Origin: Akkermansiaceae bacterium
GTDB lineage: Bacteria; Verrucomicrobiota; Verrucomicrobiia; Verrucomicrobiales; Akkermansiaceae
NCBI GenBank assembly: GCA_903888515.1
Contig: CAISTY010000060.1
Location: 1 to 64,000, forward strand
Length of the DNA: 64,000 nt
Direction: 5' to 3'
Shown here: positions 39,801 through 48,917 of the stretch, one piece after another
Layout of the letters: each line of letters begins with the position of its first letter
How positions within the stretch are numbered: position 1 is the stretch's first letter
The notes under the pieces: model-generated
What the model saw: the letters and a program-made list of their open reading frames with translations, nothing else
Told to the model about the DNA's origin: nothing
The model's database searches: none
Translations under genes and position numbers: made by a program

Positions 39801-42800
39801 CACCACTGGGATCTTGTGGAGCTTGCCGGACTTGAGCCACCCGCTCTCGAAGCGCTTCATGCCGATGTAGAACGGATAGGGATCGATCACGGCCGCCGTG
39901 GTGGCGGTGACGGAGCGACCGCTCTGCTCGAACACCGAGGCCTGTATCTGGGCACGCACCGGTCCCGGCGCGTTGGCGGGAACCACGGTGCCGATCGCGG
40001 CGCTCCCCTTGCCTTCGGCGTCGAGCACCAGGCCGTCGATGTCCTGGGGATTCATCGAGAACGTCGGGGTCTCGGGTATGCCATGGTAGTTGGAGGTATC
40101 GCGGCCGAACTGATAGCCCGGCCATTGTTTCGGCGAGAACCGGATCGGCGAATAGATGCACTTGACGGTTGCCTTGAGTCCGGCGGCGGGCGCCCCGAAC
40201 AAATGCTCGGCATGGATCTCCGCTTGCAACGTTTCCTTGGCCGCGATCCGCTCCGGATCCGCCTTCACCGCCACGCGGATTTGCGGCGGCACAAAGTCTT
40301 CCAGCAGAAACGAGGTCGTGCCCAGGTCATTTTTGGCTTTGGGGACGCGCACCCGGAGCGTGTAGCGCCCGGTCGGCAGGAACTCTGGCATGGCCGATAC
40401 GATTTCGGCGGCGCCGAAGGCGTTGGGCATGGCCGTCATTTCCTTGAACAAGCGCCCGTCCGGCTTGAGGATCTGGAACACCACCGGAAACGATTTGGGT
40501 GCGGTGAAATCCGCCTGCCGGATGATGGTGCGCGCGTGCACGGTTTCGCCGGGACGGAAGATGCCGCGGTCGGTGAATACGAACGCCTCGCAGCCGCTGG
40601 CCAGATAGTCCCGCGCGGGCGCGTCGCTTTCGTTGTCGCCCCGCAGTTCGGCTCCGTCGAGCGCCAGATAGGAGAGATCCTCCGCCAACTGTGCGGTCAC
40701 CAGAAAAGGACTGGTGTTTTTGTCGGCCGAGTTGCATGGGATGGCGGCGATACCATCGGCATTCGTCAGCGCTTTTGCGATGAACTGGTTGTTGCCCGAG
40801 TAGGCCGCCACCTCGACACCGCCGACGGGTTTCGCGTCCTTGAGCGAGCATACCCAGACAAACACATGGGAGTCCGCGCGTTTGGCGGAGATGCCGAGAT
40901 CGGTGACCACCACCAAGCGGCTGTCGGACAACTGGCGGCGATGGTTGTTTTGGTTTTGTGCATCCAAGCCGCTGAGCTGGACCAGATAGGCTCCCTTCGA
41001 CTTCGCGAAGTCGCCGAGTTTCACATAACTGGTGTTTTCCTGGTTCGGCTTTTCAGGTAGCTTCAATTCCTTGTGGGTCACGTTTCCTATCAGATCGTCG
41101 ATGCCGCGTCCGTTGCGGTATCTGTAATTCTCCTCGTATTCGTCGTCGTGGCCCGAGGCGTTCGTGGCGGTGTCGTCGTCGGCGGGAACCGGCAGGCTGA
41201 ACGAGGTGCCGTTGGCGCTGCGCTTGGCGAAGAATACCAGATTGCTCGCCATCACGGGAGCCACCGAGACCTTGCATTTTGATAGATTCTGCGATTTGAC
41301 CGGCACCAGCATGGTCCCGGCGGGCGAGAGGTAGCCGCCCGCGCCACCGAACGCCAGAGTCGCCGCCGCGCGGGCGATCGTCACGGGCACCGAGGTGTCC
41401 TTGATCAGCAGGCAGCCACGCTCGGAGACGAGGCCCGCCTTGATCTTGAGCTGATATTCCCGATAGGCTTCGAACGGTCCCACCAAACGCAGGGTATGCT
41501 GGCGATTGTAGCCCGACTCCCGTTCAAGGGTGAATTTCACCTCCGGCTCGACGGTGACGAAGGGCGCGGCGGTTTTTACATCGACGCCTTCCGAGAACTT
41601 GATCCGTATCGCCGGGGTGCGCTCACCGGGTTCGCTCGGGGTGACGGATTCCACCTGCAGCACCGTGGAGATGATGGCCGCCATTTCCATTCCCTCGCGG
41701 ATGCCCTGTTCCCACTTGGCCGGACGGAATCCCGGTTCAAGCTCGAAGTGGATCTGGGCGGATGGCACGGTGGCCACGCTCACCATCTTGCTGATGGAAC
41801 CGAAGTGGATAGGTACCATGAACGGCAGATAAACCTTGGCTCCGGCTGCGTCGTAGCAGAACACCTTGAGCTTCTTACTCAGGGAATCGGGATGCGGCTC
41901 GGTGGTGAATTGCAGACCAAAGCGGAAACCTGCGGGCGAATCGATCTGCCGGACTTCCTTGATCGCCATCGCGGGCGTGGTGAAGGTCCAAAAACGCACA
42001 CCGGAGTAACGTGACCCGGCAAGATTCGACAGGTCGTCCACCAAGCGAACCTCGTGATACTGGTTGAGCGGCCATTCGGTGTTAGGCCGGAACACCAATC
42101 GGTCCACAGTTTCCCAGAAGAAGCTGCCCTGGGTGTCGGGTGATAGCCGCAGCGGGGGATTCTTGAGCGTGCGGATCACTTCCTCACGGCCGACCATCGG
42201 GCAGCGGAAGCTCCAGCGCAGTTCCTGCTTGCCGGAATCGATGATTCCTTGAATGGGCTCGAATACCACGGAGTCAAACACCGGCTTCGGTGTCGCGGCG
42301 GGTTGCGGCGTGCCTGCAACCGTATCACCCGCGGCCTTGACCAGCACCAGTGAGCGCGTCGTGGTGTAAGGCAGCACGCGGCCATCGAGCGACGGCAGGC
42401 CGCATTTCAGCTTGATCTCATAGGTGGTGGCGGGAATGAAGTTTCCGGTTAGAGATAACTGCGTGGGTTGCGACGGGTTGCAGGTCACCGACACCGGCAA
42501 GGCGGGTCTCACCTCAAGGAAATTCAGCAGGGCTTTGTCCGCTACCGCAGCAGAGAATGACAGGTTGACCATTTGTTTGGCCTCTGGATTCCATGCGCTG
42601 AACCTGGCTCCTGATAGCGCGAGCAGCCGCGAGTTCGGCAATCGCCGCTCGATCCGCTCGCGGGTGCCATCCGACCAATGTTCCGGCTGCAGCCCGGGCT
42701 CGATCTCGCAGACGAATGACACCGCCGGAACGATCGGGGTTTTGATCCGGGCGCTGCGGCCTTCATCATTGAGATCTAACTTGTGTTCAAGTCCGAGCTT

Positions 42801-43751
42801 CTCGCCGTTAGATGTTAGATAGTGGAGTTTCAGTTTGCTCGCGAGGGAATCCGGCTTTACCGGCATCGTGAGATCCAACGTGAAATCAAAAGAATTCTCC
42901 CCGATCAGTTGTTCGAACTTCTCCAACCCGCAGCCCACGGTGGCGAACCGCCAGAACCGGGTTCCTTCGTAGCGGTTTCCGCCGAATGATTTGAACTCAC
43001 CGATCAGTTCGACTACGAATGACTGGCTCTGCGCCCACGGTTTGGCCGGTTTGAAAACCAATCGGGTGGGCGTCTTCCACTGGAATACGCCGGTCACTTC
43101 CGGCGTGATCTTCAGCGGACTCCGCGCCAACGCCTTGCCTACTCCGGTCGCCTCCACCACATCTTCATTGAACGACCAGGACAATTCTTCGTCGGGTTGT
43201 TGGATGACCGGATTGCGATTGTCGAGAAACGCGATGCTGCGCAGCGTGGCTTTTCCCTCGGCGGACTCCTTGAGCGCACCTCCATCCTTCGGAGCCTCCG
43301 GTTTGTCAGTGGCCAAATAGTGGATCCCCGCCTTGTCGCCGGATGGCACATGGGGCACATCCATCGAACTGTAACCCGTGCTGTTAGCCCCGGACGCCGC
43401 GGTTTTCCGCTCGATCTGAATCAGTTTCCACACGCCCACCATGTTCACCGCAAGGAAGGCGAGGGCGACATAGAGCCACTTGTTGGTTTGCATCCGGCCC
43501 GCGACAACCGCAGTCACCCCCGCCCGCGCCGGTTCCTCCGCATAACTCGCGGGATCATCCATTGCATCCAACACGGCCTGTACCGCCTCCACCGTGACCG
43601 GACCACCCTGCCGCGCGAGCGTCTCGTTGATGTGGTCACGGAGTCCTTCCAGAACCTCGTTCTGGACCGATTCCTCCTGGCCGGCAAGGTTTGCCCGCAC
43701 GGCGTTGAGATGGTTTTCTATTCTCGCCTTGATGTCAGGTGTCAGATTCAT
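36813..43751 (-). CDS. Giant alpha-2-macroglobulin family protein (MG1/YfaS-like) with N-terminal HAAS/DUF1700-like segment
   Basis: PHGCIEQTTSSAFPLLYLPDL thioester motif (38184-38201 encodes HGCIEQ); FRPGETVHARTIIRQ; N-terminus MNLTPDIKARIENHLNAVRANLAGQEESVQNEVLEGLRDHINETLARQG. Confidence 0.9.
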   Translation of the reverse strand: MNLTPDIKARIENHLNAVRANLAGQEESVQNEVLEGLRDHINETLARQGGPVTVEAVQAVLDAMDDPASYAEEPARAGVTAVVAGRMQTNKWLYVALAFLAVNMVGVWKLIQIERKTAASGANSTGYSSMDVPHVPSGDKAGIHYLATDKPEAPKDGGALKESAEGKATLRSIAFLDNRNPVIQQPDEELSWSFNEDVVEATGVGKALARSPLKITPEVTGVFQWKTPTRLVFKPAKPWAQSQSFVVELIGEFKSFGGNRYEGTRFWRFATVGCGLEKFEQLIGENSFDFTLDLTMPVKPDSLASKLKLHYLTSNGEKLGLEHKLDLNDEGRSARIKTPIVPAVSFVCEIEPGLQPEHWSDGTRERIERRLPNSRLLALSGARFSAWNPEAKQMVNLSFSAAVADKALLNFLEVRPALPVSVTCNPSQPTQLSLTGNFIPATTYEIKLKCGLPSLDGRVLPYTTTRSLVLVKAAGDTVAGTPQPAATPKPVFDSVVFEPIQGIIDSGKQELRWSFRCPMVGREEVIRTLKNPPLRLSPDTQGSFFWETVDRLVFRPNTEWPLNQYHEVRLVDDLSNLAGSRYSGVRFWTFTTPAMAIKEVRQIDSPAGFRFGLQFTTEPHPDSLSKKLKVFCYDAAGAKVYLPFMVPIHFGSISKMVSVATVPSAQIHFELEPGFRPAKWEQGIREGMEMAAIISTVLQVESVTPSEPGERTPAIRIKFSEGVDVKTAAPFVTVEPEVKFTLERESGYNRQHTLRLVGPFEAYREYQLKIKAGLVSERGCLLIKDTSVPVTIARAAATLAFGGAGGYLSPAGTMLVPVKSQNLSKCKVSVAPVMASNLVFFAKRSANGTSFSLPVPADDDTATNASGHDDEYEENYRYRNGRGIDDLIGNVTHKELKLPEKPNQENTSYVKLGDFAKSKGAYLVQLSGLDAQNQNNHRRQLSDSRLVVVTDLGISAKRADSHVFVWVCSLKDAKPVGGVEVAAYSGNNQFIAKALTNADGIAAIPCNSADKNTSPFLVTAQLAEDLSYLALDGAELRGDNESDAPARDYLASGCEAFVFTDRGIFRPGETVHARTIIRQADFTAPKSFPVVFQILKPDGRLFKEMTAMPNAFGAAEIVSAMPEFLPTGRYTLRVRVPKAKNDLGTTSFLLEDFVPPQIRVAVKADPERIAAKETLQAEIHAEHLFGAPAAGLKATVKCIYSPIRFSPKQWPGYQFGRDTSNYHGIPETPTFSMNPQDIDGLVLDAEGKGSAAIGTVVPANAPGPVRAQIQASVFEQSGRSVTATTAAVIDPYPFYIGMKRFESGWLKSGKLHKIPVVAVRPDGEPFKPAKPLAVRMSRVEWNYSYKATPGGGYAYQSHREVKLMREDPLDLSSGSGEYSFTPDGYGQIELAIVDTETGTASSFSFHTSDYEQSWTTTDRDRPDSLTLKLDKPEYRVGETAKLTIQAPFSGTALLTIESDKVLLSRVILLEKNTAEVDVAVKDGYAPNVHCTVSVIRPAVAEAVWKGHRAFGSVPLKVSPSKHRIHVALEAPQTLQPQSKLRTKVLLKDDAGQPVDGEVTLVAVDEAICMLTSFKSPSPLTWLYQLRSLGVGSHDIYAELMEVFDESVLTKKSHASGDGGGEEDGAAERLTKRLNPIKANRFKPVALWASQVAVTGGVAEIEMDVPEFTGELRLMAVACNASLLGSAQGMVKVKRPLIVQASLPRFLAPGDECQMDVTVFNEIGRDITAKLRVTCGGPLSTTLNEQDITIVKDGSASVSIPMVAGKLPGKGLCTVSCEADTVRYSDTIEIAVRPPISAEVVADSGSLAPGKSLVISAQANWLPATTVRQIKVSKEPGLELGRGLQFLLRYPHGCIEQTTSSAFPLLYLPDLANQTFDKSMTRGSVNHYVNSGIWRILSMQQANGGFSYWPGYQDLHPWGTSYATHFLLEAKKAGYEVPQSSLDRAVKSLRATVEAVPDVRERNEYFYDNLAYACYVLAVAGEPSNAWLERMLEMKSGLSYYARLMNASALLVGGDPKRAVALLKELGLPGPGSRNFGGCFNSPNRNAALLLSAWLDIDPKNDDVFKLVRLLGKSRINGYWGTTQDSAMALMALGKYAQRVKGGVREFKGSITLPGGATEAFDHNTDCTWDIARGELGVVTLANEGPGLLYYSFESEGVPVDTAEYYKKLESRNRGMKVTREWLDDQGKPLDPATIKQNNLVVARITLEPNGHTYDNIVIEDLLPAGLEVENPNLDTAQTLPWLTSKFDWCARRDIRDDRVLLFTKPVSGKSVFCYLARAVTPGRFTVPPVSAECMYDPEIRSVTSQTEMTIAK

Positions 43752-44094
43752 GGCTATTGTCTTTCCTTGGTGGTGTCTTGAGTTGGGAGATCGCGGATTC
43801 GATCTTCTTCAGGTGATGGTTCATCTCGGCAAGCCTCACCTTGCCGATTGCTGTTAAAGAAAAATATCGCCGGGTGGGTCCCAGCCCGGACGGCACGTCG
43901 CGAACCTTCAGGTATTTCTCCTGCCGCAAACGCGCCAAAATCGGATAAATCGTGGACTCGGTCACCGAAAACTCCTCGAAACGCCCCAGCGCCGCCACAA
44001 TCTCGTAGCCGTAGTTCTCACCCCGGGATAGCACCGTGAGGACGCAGTATTCCAGCAGTCCTTTCCGCAGTTGGGTGATCCAGGCTTCAATCAT
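43735..44094 (-). CDS. PadR family transcriptional regulator
   Basis: LRKGLLEYCVLTVLSRGENYGYEIVAALGRFEEFSVTESTIYPILARLRQEKYL...RRYFSLTAIGK. Confidence 0.93.
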   Translation of the reverse strand: MIEAWITQLRKGLLEYCVLTVLSRGENYGYEIVAALGRFEEFSVTESTIYPILARLRQEKYLKVRDVPSGLGPTRRYFSLTAIGKVRLAEMNHHLKKIESAISQLKTPPRKDNSHESDT

Positions 44095-44095
44095 C

Positions 44096-44141
44096 CGCTA
44101 CATCGCGTTGCAGAGTAGCGCTACCTCGCGATGCAGAGTAG
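44096..44141 (-). promoter_or_regulatory. Two tandem 23-bp repeats abutting the padR start codon; putative PadR operator/promoter
   Basis: cgctacatcgcgttgcagagtag (44096-44118) and cgctacctcgcgatgcagagtag (44119-44141), 21/23 identical, each with CTAC...GTAG dyad ends. Confidence 0.6.
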
Positions 44142-44327
44142 TATCCCGCGAATGCCGTATGCCGTCAACCGGATTTTTTGAAATTTTTCAAGGGTGGGCT
44201 GGGTGCGCCGGCACCACCACAACCGCCATTGTCCCGCCCGCCTGTCCTCACATGAGCATTCTCAACAACCCTCATCACCGCCGGGTTCTTCACGCTCACT
44301 CCCGTCACCGACACCTCGGCCGAACTC

Positions 44328-44765
44328 ATGCTGGTGGATTTTTTCCCTGCCAACCATTCGGGCGCGCGGGACATAACCAACTCCAAGCTCGGCGGCATCG
44401 CCAAGGGCGTCAATGCCGCCCGCAAGGGCGCGGAACGCTCCGCCCGCGAGCAGTTCGACATGTTCGCCCAAAGTTCCCACCCCTTGCTTGCCGAGCATGG
44501 CCGCGCCGAACTCCGCTCCGCCCTGCTCTTCATCCACCAGGTCTGCAACGTCCTGCGCCGACAGAAACCCGCCTCCGCCGAGTGGCGGGCCACTCTAACT
44601 GTCAAGGCACTTGACATCCTCAACCATCACAACCCCGCCGCCATCGAGGCCGCCTTCAAATGGTTCATCGCCAACCGCGACTCCCAGGAAATCCCTCCAA
44701 GACTCGACTTCATCCTCGATCGCTTTGATGAATTCATCAAAAAAGGCCAGCGCGACTTTAGATAG
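44328..44765 (+). CDS. Hypothetical protein; N-terminus possibly in another frame from about 44253
   Basis: 145-aa ORF; upstream in-frame sequence ITAGFFTLTPVTDTSAEL is protein-like but lacks a start. Confidence 0.5.
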   Translation: MLVDFFPANHSGARDITNSKLGGIAKGVNAARKGAERSAREQFDMFAQSSHPLLAEHGRAELRSALLFIHQVCNVLRRQKPASAEWRATLTVKALDILNHHNPAAIEAAFKWFIANRDSQEIPPRLDFILDRFDEFIKKGQRDFR

Positions 44766-44781
44766 AAATGAAAAAAGTTGA

Positions 44782-45279
44782 ATGATGAAGGATGAATGCG
44801 TCACTATAGATATATTGGCAGAGTTGGCTGTGGCCGACGATATGATGAAAAAATGGCCGAAGGAAAAGTTGCTACCGGCATTGGGGTTTCCGGCGGCAGC
44901 GACGCACAACATGTGCAATTGGCATTGGAAGGACAAAGACTCCGTCACTCTGGAGGAAATCTTTGAACTCGTCATCTCCAGCGACAAGGATCCACGACCG
45001 GGATACCTTATATGCAGAATGCTCGATTTCCGTCATTTCGGTAAAAAGGGGTTTTTTGCCATCGTGCACCGCCTTTCAAATGTGAATCTTGGAGAAAAAT
45101 GCAACTCGTTTTGGAAAGCGAAACATCAATTGTTTCTGGATGCACACAGAGTGAAGGGCCTTGGCCCTTGTAATTGGTCGATTCCAATTACTGAAGAAGG
45201 AAAACTGTTGGCCCGCTTTAAAAACGGGGCTCTGTATTTGCCAAAACACCGGGGGAAAACGGGTATCGGGCGGGATTGA
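44782..45279 (+). CDS. Hypothetical protein, convergent with hsdR
   Basis: 165-aa ORF in a locally lower-GC segment. Confidence 0.5.
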   Translation: MMKDECVTIDILAELAVADDMMKKWPKEKLLPALGFPAAATHNMCNWHWKDKDSVTLEEIFELVISSDKDPRPGYLICRMLDFRHFGKKGFFAIVHRLSNVNLGEKCNSFWKAKHQLFLDAHRVKGLGPCNWSIPITEEGKLLARFKNGALYLPKHRGKTGIGRD

Positions 45280-45283
45280 TTTC

Positions 45284-48200
45284 CTATTCTTCGTAGGTCA
45301 TCCCGAAAACCGTATCTGTTAGCCAGCCGCGGAAGGATTCGTTATCTTGGAACTGCTTGAAGAGCTGGGCATCGTCGGTGAAGAGAGCGGTGATGACGCG
45401 CTTGAGTGCCTTGTCGTGCTCAATGCGTGCGTTCTGGCGGTCTGAGTTTTTCTTCGCGTTCTGGTAGGCCTGGTCCTCGGATACCTTTTGGGGGATCTCT
45501 CCGGTGATGCGTTTCTCCATCCGTGTCGGATCGGAGAAGAGACCGCCGAACTGGTCGTTGAACGCTTTCACGATGTTCGAGAGCTTGTCCATCTCCGGCT
45601 CCGGCTTGCGCCCACCGCCTGACGTCGGCACCGGTTCGATTTCGGCGTCGGCATCCGGCAGAGCGATGGCCATGGTCGCCTTCTTCTCGGCGCGGTAGCT
45701 GTCCATGTCGATGGCCTCCAGAATGCCTTTTGCTAGATCTTCCTCGATCGGGGCGGGCAGCTTTGGGATGAGGAAGTTCAGGAAGATTGAGAGCTTCTCC
45801 CAGTCCTGCACGCCATACGGCAGGATGGTGGCGAGGAAGTCGTAGGTGCGGGTGAATGCCTTGGCCTTGCCTTTGAAATCCACCTGCCCGTCTTCGTCGA
45901 GGTCGCTCACATAAACGGCCACGCAGGCGTCAAGGATCGGGTCGAGCTTGTCCCGGTCGGCTCCGCCCAGATAGAGTTTCACGAGCGCATCGATCTGCAC
46001 CGGCGAATAGACCTGATACTTGTCCAACTCTGCCTTGAGCGTGTGGAGCTTGTTAGGGTCGGTCTCCTTGCTGAGGATCGTGGTGCGGTAGTAGTCGGCA
46101 AAGGCCTCCTCGATGGTTGTGGTGTCGTTCTGGAAATCGAGGACGAAGACATCGTGCTTCTTCGGGTGTGCCCGGTTCAGGCGGGAGAGCGTTTGCACGG
46201 CTTTGATGCCGCTCAGCACCTTGTCCACATACATCGTGTGCAGCAGCGGTTCGTCGTAGCCGGTTTGGAACTTGTCCGCGCAGATTAGGAAACGATACGG
46301 GTCTTCCTGAATCCGGTCGGCGATGTCGTTGCTAGAAAACCCGTTGAGCTTGGATTCGCTCACCTTGTCGCCCTTGTATTCCGGTTCGCCGGCGAACGCG
46401 ACGATGGGCCGGTATGGGCTTTTGATCTCCTTGAGATAGGCGTTGAAGGCGACGAAGTATTCAATCGCCCGCTGGATGCTGCCGGTCACCACCATGGCAC
46501 GCGCCTGTCCGCCGATTTTGTTCTGGCCGATGACCTGTTCGAGGAAGTGGTCCACCATGATCTCCGCCTTGTCGCGGATGGCCTTGCTGTGGCTCTCCAC
46601 ATAGACGCGCAGCTTCTTGCGGGCCTTCTTCACATCAAACTCGGGATCGCCTTCGACGGTCTTGGCGAGGCGGTAGTAACTCTCCACCGGCGTGTAGTTC
46701 TTGAGCACGTCGAGGATGAACCCCTCCTGGATGGCCTGCTTCATCGTGTAGGGATGGAAGGGGTGGTGTTTCACCTCGCCACCGTCCTGATAGGCGACAC
46801 CGAAGATCTCCAGGGTCTTGTTCTTCGGGGTGGCGGTGAAGGCGAAGTAGCTGGCGTTCGGCAACAGCTTCCGGGTTTCTATGATCCGGTTGATCTTGTC
46901 CTCGGTGGTTTCGTCATCGTCCGGTTCATCGCCTTCGGCCAGCGCCATGCTCATGGCGGCGGAAGTGCGCCCGCCCTGGCTGGAGTGGGCTTCGTCGATG
47001 ATGATGGCGTATTTTTTGCCCCGGTGCGTCTCGCCGATGCTGTCGAGCACATGGGGAAACGTCTGCACTGTGGAAATGATGAGCTTCTTGCCGTCCTTGA
47101 GAAACTTGGTGAGCTGCTCGGTCTTCGATTTGCCGGAACCTTCTTTCACCGCGCCGATGATGCTGCCCACCTGGGCGAATCCCTTGATGGTTTCCCGCAA
47201 TTGTCTGTCGAGCAAACGGCGGTCGGTGATGACGATGATCGAGTCGAACACATCGGCACCGTCCTTGCGCAGGCTGATCAACTGATGGGCCAGCCACGCG
47301 ATGGAATTCGACTTGCCGCTGCCCGCCGAGTGCTGGACGAGATAGACCTTGCCCGCCCCGTACTCCAGCACATCCGCGATCAAGCGCCGCACGACATCCA
47401 GTTGGTGATAGCGCGGGAAAATCTGCACCTGTTTCTTTTTGCCGGTCTTGGGATTCACCTCCTCCACGATCTGGGCATAGTTCTCCAAAATTTCCGTTAG
47501 CCGTGCCGGGGTGAGGATCTGTTTCCACAGATAGTCAGTCTTAATGCCATTTTCGTTAGGTGGATTGCCCGCGCCATCGTTCCAGCCCTGATTGAATGGC
47601 AGGAACCACGAGTCCTTCGCCATGCCCTTCGTTCCTTTGAGGGCGGTGCACATCATCACCTCGTGATCATCCACCGCAAAATGCACCAGACAGCGGCCAA
47701 ACTGAAACAAGGTTTCGCGGGGATCGCGGTCGCGCTTGTATTGCTCCACCGCATCCTCGACCGTTTGCTTGGTCAGGCTGTTCTTCAGTTCGAAGGTGAT
47801 CAGCGGCAGACCGTTGATGAAGGCGCACAGGTCCAATGAGCGCTTCGTCTGCTCCCGGCTGAAGTGCAGTTGCCGCGTGATGCTGAAGCGGTTCTTCGCA
47901 TGGCGCTCCACCGCTTTTTTGTTTTCCGCCGAGGGCTTGCCGTAAAACAAGTCAAAGCTCAGCGCCCCGTGCTTGATGCCCTTTCGCAGCACCTCGATCA
48001 CGCCGCGCCGCGTGATCTCCCCTTGCAGGCGCGCGAGGAACTTCTGTCGCGCCATGCCTTTCTTGTCCCTGTAATCCGCGATGCCCAGCTTCGCCCATTC
48101 CTCCGGCTGTGTGGCGATGAGAAACGTGAAGAGCTGCTCGCTATCCACGGCATACTCCCGGTCATACGCTGTGGGGCCGCCCGCGAACCACCCGCTGCCG

Positions 48201-48313
48201 TCCTTGGAGGGCGCAACCTCCGCCACTCCTCCCGCCGCGGTGAAGCCATCCGTCCCGGCCATGTGGCGCATGATCAGGCTTTCGAGGCCTTTTTCGCTGG
48301 TGTCTGTGGGCAT
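45284..48313 (-). CDS. hsdR: Type I restriction enzyme R subunit
   Basis: HSAGSGKSNSIAWLAHQL (Walker A), IIIDEAHSSQGG (DEAH), LPLITFELKNSLT nuclease-domain motif, FAFTATPKNKTLEIFG. Confidence 0.95.
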   Translation of the reverse strand: MPTDTSEKGLESLIMRHMAGTDGFTAAGGVAEVAPSKDGSGWFAGGPTAYDREYAVDSEQLFTFLIATQPEEWAKLGIADYRDKKGMARQKFLARLQGEITRRGVIEVLRKGIKHGALSFDLFYGKPSAENKKAVERHAKNRFSITRQLHFSREQTKRSLDLCAFINGLPLITFELKNSLTKQTVEDAVEQYKRDRDPRETLFQFGRCLVHFAVDDHEVMMCTALKGTKGMAKDSWFLPFNQGWNDGAGNPPNENGIKTDYLWKQILTPARLTEILENYAQIVEEVNPKTGKKKQVQIFPRYHQLDVVRRLIADVLEYGAGKVYLVQHSAGSGKSNSIAWLAHQLISLRKDGADVFDSIIVITDRRLLDRQLRETIKGFAQVGSIIGAVKEGSGKSKTEQLTKFLKDGKKLIISTVQTFPHVLDSIGETHRGKKYAIIIDEAHSSQGGRTSAAMSMALAEGDEPDDDETTEDKINRIIETRKLLPNASYFAFTATPKNKTLEIFGVAYQDGGEVKHHPFHPYTMKQAIQEGFILDVLKNYTPVESYYRLAKTVEGDPEFDVKKARKKLRVYVESHSKAIRDKAEIMVDHFLEQVIGQNKIGGQARAMVVTGSIQRAIEYFVAFNAYLKEIKSPYRPIVAFAGEPEYKGDKVSESKLNGFSSNDIADRIQEDPYRFLICADKFQTGYDEPLLHTMYVDKVLSGIKAVQTLSRLNRAHPKKHDVFVLDFQNDTTTIEEAFADYYRTTILSKETDPNKLHTLKAELDKYQVYSPVQIDALVKLYLGGADRDKLDPILDACVAVYVSDLDEDGQVDFKGKAKAFTRTYDFLATILPYGVQDWEKLSIFLNFLIPKLPAPIEEDLAKGILEAIDMDSYRAEKKATMAIALPDADAEIEPVPTSGGGRKPEPEMDKLSNIVKAFNDQFGGLFSDPTRMEKRITGEIPQKVSEDQAYQNAKKNSDRQNARIEHDKALKRVITALFTDDAQLFKQFQDNESFRGWLTDTVFGMTYEE

Positions 48314-48317
48314 GGCG

Positions 48318-48917
48318 TTAGAGTTTGTTATTCAGCACCTTCGTCATCCTCGAAAAGGCAGACAATGAACTGAGCGCGGTAGGGTTAAGGACGCCAATGA
48401 CTTCAAAGGAGCGTTTCCCCTTGGCGTAGGCGTTGGAACAATTCCGCGTCGCATGCGCGAGCTTGTCATGAACGTCGTGGCGGTTGCGGCTCTCCAGATC
48501 GTTCAAAGGGGGCAAGGCATTCTCTTGAAGCGTGTGCCCGTAATGTTCTTTCAACGCGGCACGGTCTGCGACGATCCACGTTTCCATGCATGTTGTCATG
48601 AGGAGAACCTGCTCATCGGCCGCTCCGGCGGGCTTATCCCAATTGTCCCGAGTCTTGAGATGCTCCCATGTTTTATCGACGTCTGCCACGGGGTCTTCAC
48701 TGTCCACCAGCATGGCAATGTAGTCGCCTTGCTTGCTTTGGCCATGGGCGGTTTTGAAATCGTCGAACGCGGAGTTGCGTCCACCACACGCACTGAGTCG
48801 GGGCATCCTCTTGTATGTAGCAAAACCCAACTTCCCGATCAGATTTCGGAAGCCTTCCCGGCAGCGCACCTGATCCTCTTTGGATTCCGCCCCTTCGATG
48901 TAGAGATGCGCACTCAC
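48318..48917 (-). CDS. DUF4276 family protein
   Basis: SAHLYIEGAESK, SACGGRNSAFDDFK, IAMLVDSEDPV, VLLMTTCMETWIVADRAAL. A GTG start at 48917 overlaps the upstream stop (GTGA). Confidence 0.8.
   Translation of the reverse strand: MSAHLYIEGAESKEDQVRCREGFRNLIGKLGFATYKRMPRLSACGGRNSAFDDFKTAHGQSKQGDYIAMLVDSEDPVADVDKTWEHLKTRDNWDKPAGAADEQVLLMTTCMETWIVADRAALKEHYGHTLQENALPPLNDLESRNRHDVHDKLAHATRNCSNAYAKGKRSFEVIGVLNPTALSSLSAFSRMTKVLNNKL

Noticed and set aside
38973-41060. 695-aa plus-strand ORF inside the A2M gene
   Set aside because: Antisense shadow ORF; Arg/His/Gly-rich with no domain-like pattern.
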